Assembly (NCBI RefSeq): GCF_016863255.1 | Contig: NZ_BOON01000005.1 | Span: forward strand, 124,001-188,000 | Reading direction: 5' to 3' | Source: Planosporangium mesophilum | GTDB taxonomy: Bacteria > Actinomycetota > Actinomycetes > Mycobacteriales > Micromonosporaceae | Length of the DNA: 64,000 bases | Shown here: one piece after another, positions 62,272 to 64,000 of the stretch | How positions within the stretch are numbered: position 1 is the first letter of the stretch | Layout: each line of letters starts with the position of its first letter | Program-made: the position numbers and the translations under genes | Notes under the pieces: model-generated | Databases searched by the model: none | Told to the model about the DNA's origin: nothing | What the model saw: the letters and a program-made list of their open reading frames with translations, nothing else

Positions 62272-63600
62272 GTGCCCGCAGACACCCCGTTCGGATTCGG
62301 TTTGCCCGGTGGTGGCGACCTGCCGGATCCCAACGACCCGCAGCAGATGCAACGGTTCCTGAGCCAGCTGCAGCAGCTCTTCGCAACGCCCGGCGGTGGG
62401 CCCGTCAACTGGGACCTCGCCCGCCAGATCGCCCAGGCGCATCTCACCGGCGCGCCCGGGATGGGCGGCGGCCAGCTGCCGTTCGGGATGACGCTCCCGC
62501 CCGGGACCAGCGCGCCCCCGCCCCCCTCCGACCAGGCCCCGGTGGGCGACCCCGCGGTCGGCCCGGCCGAGCGCGCGGCGGTCACGGAAGCGCTCCGCCT
62601 GGCCGACCTGTGGCTGGAGCCGGAGTCGGCGCTGCCCTCCGGCATCGCCTCCACCGCCGCGTGGACGCGGTCGGAGTGGATCACGTCCACCCTCGACGTC
62701 TGGCGCAAGCTGTGCGACCCGGTCGCCGCGCGCATGGTGGCCGCAATGGCCGACCTGGTGCCCGAGGAGGTCCGCGGCCAGCTCACCCCTATGACCTCGA
62801 TGGTGACCTCGCTGGGCGGCGCGCTGTTCGGCGGACAGTTGGGTACCGCGCTCGGCTCGCTCGCCGCTGAGGTGCTGTCGGCCGGCGATATCGGGCTGCC
62901 GCTCGGACCGGCGGGCACCGCCGCCCTGGTACCGGCCAACATCGACGCGTACGGCGAGGGCCTGGAGATCTCCGGTGACCAGGTCCGGCTGTACGTGGCC
63001 CTGCGCGAGGCCGCCCACCAGCGGCTGTTCGGGCACGTCGGCTGGCTCCGCGGGCACGTACTCACCGCGGTGGAGACCTACGCCGCCGGCATCCGGGTCA
63101 ACCGGGAGGCGATCGAGGAGGCGATGAACCGCTTCGATCCGACCAACCCGGAGGGTATGCAGGAGATCGCGTTGGAAGGCGTCTTCTCGCCGGAGGACAG
63201 CCCGCAGCAGAAGGCCGCCCTGGGCCGGCTGGAGACCGCGCTCGCCTTGATCGAGGGCTGGGTCAGCCACGTCGTCGAGCGGGCCGCCGATGACCGGCTG
63301 CCCGACGTCGTCCGCCTCGCCGAGGCGTTCCGGCGGCGGCGCGCCGCGGGTGGGCCGGCCGAGCAGACGTTCGCCGCCCTGGTCGGCCTCGAACTGCGGC
63401 CGCGCCGGCTGCGGGAGGCGACCGCGCTGTGGGCGGCGCTCACCGAGCACCGGGGCATCTCCCACCGGGACGCGCTGTGGGGCCACCCCGACCTGCTGCC
63501 CGACGAGGACGCCTTCGCCGACCCGACCAGCTACGCGCAGTCGTCGCTCGAGCTCACCGATCTGGAGAACGAGCTGGGCGACGACGCGCCCGGTACCTGA
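62272..63600 (+). CDS. Zinc-dependent metalloprotease (Zincin_2/DUF2342 family)
   Basis: A 442-residue protein matching the actinobacterial coenzyme F420 biosynthesis-associated/zincin-2 family (Rv3195). The Gly/Pro-rich N-terminus is FGFGLPGGGDLPDPNDPQQM. The putative zinc region is LREAAHQRLFGHVGWLRGHV. No canonical HExxH motif is visible, so activity should not be assumed. It is divergent from the Lon-type protease gene with 63 bases between. It ends 7 bases before hairpin copy B. Confidence 0.85.
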   Translation: MPADTPFGFGLPGGGDLPDPNDPQQMQRFLSQLQQLFATPGGGPVNWDLARQIAQAHLTGAPGMGGGQLPFGMTLPPGTSAPPPPSDQAPVGDPAVGPAERAAVTEALRLADLWLEPESALPSGIASTAAWTRSEWITSTLDVWRKLCDPVAARMVAAMADLVPEEVRGQLTPMTSMVTSLGGALFGGQLGTALGSLAAEVLSAGDIGLPLGPAGTAALVPANIDAYGEGLEISGDQVRLYVALREAAHQRLFGHVGWLRGHVLTAVETYAAGIRVNREAIEEAMNRFDPTNPEGMQEIALEGVFSPEDSPQQKAALGRLETALALIEGWVSHVVERAADDRLPDVVRLAEAFRRRRAAGGPAEQTFAALVGLELRPRRLREATALWAALTEHRGISHRDALWGHPDLLPDEDAFADPTSYAQSSLELTDLENELGDDAPGT

Positions 63601-63607
63601 TCTCCGC

Positions 63608-63655
63608 GATCTTGGACACCTGGCGGGCCTATGACCCCGCCAGGTGTCCAAGATT
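63608..63655. repeat. Dispersed hairpin repeat, family 1, copy B
   Basis: The stem reaches 20 bp with an 8-base loop (GATCTTGGACACCTGGCGGG at 63608-63627). It differs from copy A at five of 48 positions. At one pair both arms changed together (G:C to T:A). It lies between convergent genes and supplies the last codons of the gene ending at 63629. Confidence 0.85.
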
Positions 63656-64000
63656 GCCGGTGGACAGGAGCGCGCGGGTCGTCTCCCACCCTTCGAGGCC
63701 CGGATCGAGCCGGGCGAGATCGTCCGGGCCGCGCAGTCGGTGCCAGCCCGGCGTGACGGCCACCAGCGCCTTGCGCGGCGCCGCCTCGCGTACGTCCTCC
63801 GCCCGGCCACCGTCCAGGTCGACCTGCGGCAGCCAGTCGGGCAGCGGCAGCCGGCTCGCCACGCCCAGCAGCCCGCCGCCGGAGGCGGGCGCCACCGCGG
63901 CCGTCCGGCTCGTCAGCGGCTGGAGCAGCTTGCCGATGAGCATCCCGGGCAGGTCCGGCGCGTCGGCGGCGAGCACCGCCCCCAGCTCGTAGCCGTCCTC
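63629..64000 (-). CDS. Nucleotidyltransferase/DUF2064-like protein (partial, 5' end beyond window)
   Basis: One hundred and twenty-three codons up to the window edge. Visible are VLAADAPDLPGMLIGKLLQP, LLGVASRLPLPDWLPQ and PGWHRLRGPDDLARLDP. They resemble actinobacterial glycosyl/nucleotidyltransferase-like proteins of the DUF2064 kind. The AADAPDLP segment would hold the metal Asp. The last residues LGHLAGS are encoded inside hairpin copy B. The frame is open to base 64000. Confidence 0.6.
   Translation of the reverse strand, partial: EDGYELGAVLAADAPDLPGMLIGKLLQPLTSRTAAVAPASGGGLLGVASRLPLPDWLPQVDLDGGRAEDVREAAPRKALVAVTPGWHRLRGPDDLARLDPGLEGWETTRALLSTGNLGHLAGS

Overview
The window is a 64 kb piece of chromosome from a high-GC actinobacterium, most likely a Micromonosporaceae member. 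The genus cannot be fixed from the sequence alone. The signs are very high third-position GC, many GTG starts, 4-bp ATGA/GTGA gene overlaps, WhiB proteins, the SigR/RsrA thiol-stress pair, nickel superoxide dismutase with its SodX peptidase, a fused E2-E1 2-oxoglutarate dehydrogenase (Kgd), and an initiator tRNA with a C1:U72 mismatch. There is no prophage, insertion sequence, CRISPR array or biosynthetic cluster. This is core chromosome.

Layout. 0-5 kb: a SigB/HrdD-type sigma factor behind two SigR-type promoters, an epimerase, and a secreted 5'-nucleotidase. 5-12 kb: a methyltransferase, a PAS-GGDEF-EAL c-di-GMP protein, an ABC-2 exporter pair and glycerol kinase. 12-16 kb: a response regulator, histidine kinase and HtrA protease in the order of mycobacterial mprA-mprB-pepD. 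16-20 kb: an OlsB/OlsA-like ornithine-lipid pair, a hotdog protein and a second ABC-2 exporter. 20-28 kb: Kgd, a small DUF6104-like protein, a lipoprotein hydrolase, an oxidoreductase and malic enzyme. 28-32 kb: divergent sodX/sodN, a GNAT, an orphan RsbW-like protein and a lipid kinase. 32-35 kb: WhiB1, a zinc-ribbon protein and a glycogen-debranching-type enzyme with an SCP2 protein. 35-39 kb: a tightly overlapped sulfate-assimilation operon with a 27-codon leader peptide. 39-50 kb: a block syntenic with M. tuberculosis Rv3219-Rv3228 (PdtaS, TB7.3-like carrier, RsrA, SigR, SRAP, AroA, RsgA), followed by HisN. 50-58 kb: transporters, a phospholipase D, an STAS/SpoIIE/RsbW partner-switch set and the tRNA-fMet gene. 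58-64 kb: the UPF0182 / PDZ-Lon / zinc-metalloprotease trio (Rv3193c-Rv3195 order).

Regulation ties distant parts together. Perfect GGAAT-N18-GTT motifs, the SigR/SigH consensus, occur twice upstream of the sigma factor at 0.1-1.1 kb and once upstream of sigR itself. This predicts a thiol-stress cascade from SigR to the SigB-like factor. The sigR site precedes an in-frame N-terminal extension that resembles the unstable long isoform known in Streptomyces. A repeat-built 46-codon frame is fitted exactly between sigR and rsrA by two 4-bp overlaps.

Several intergenic palindromic repeat families are also present. One has copies with compensatory base changes, so its hairpin appears to be maintained.
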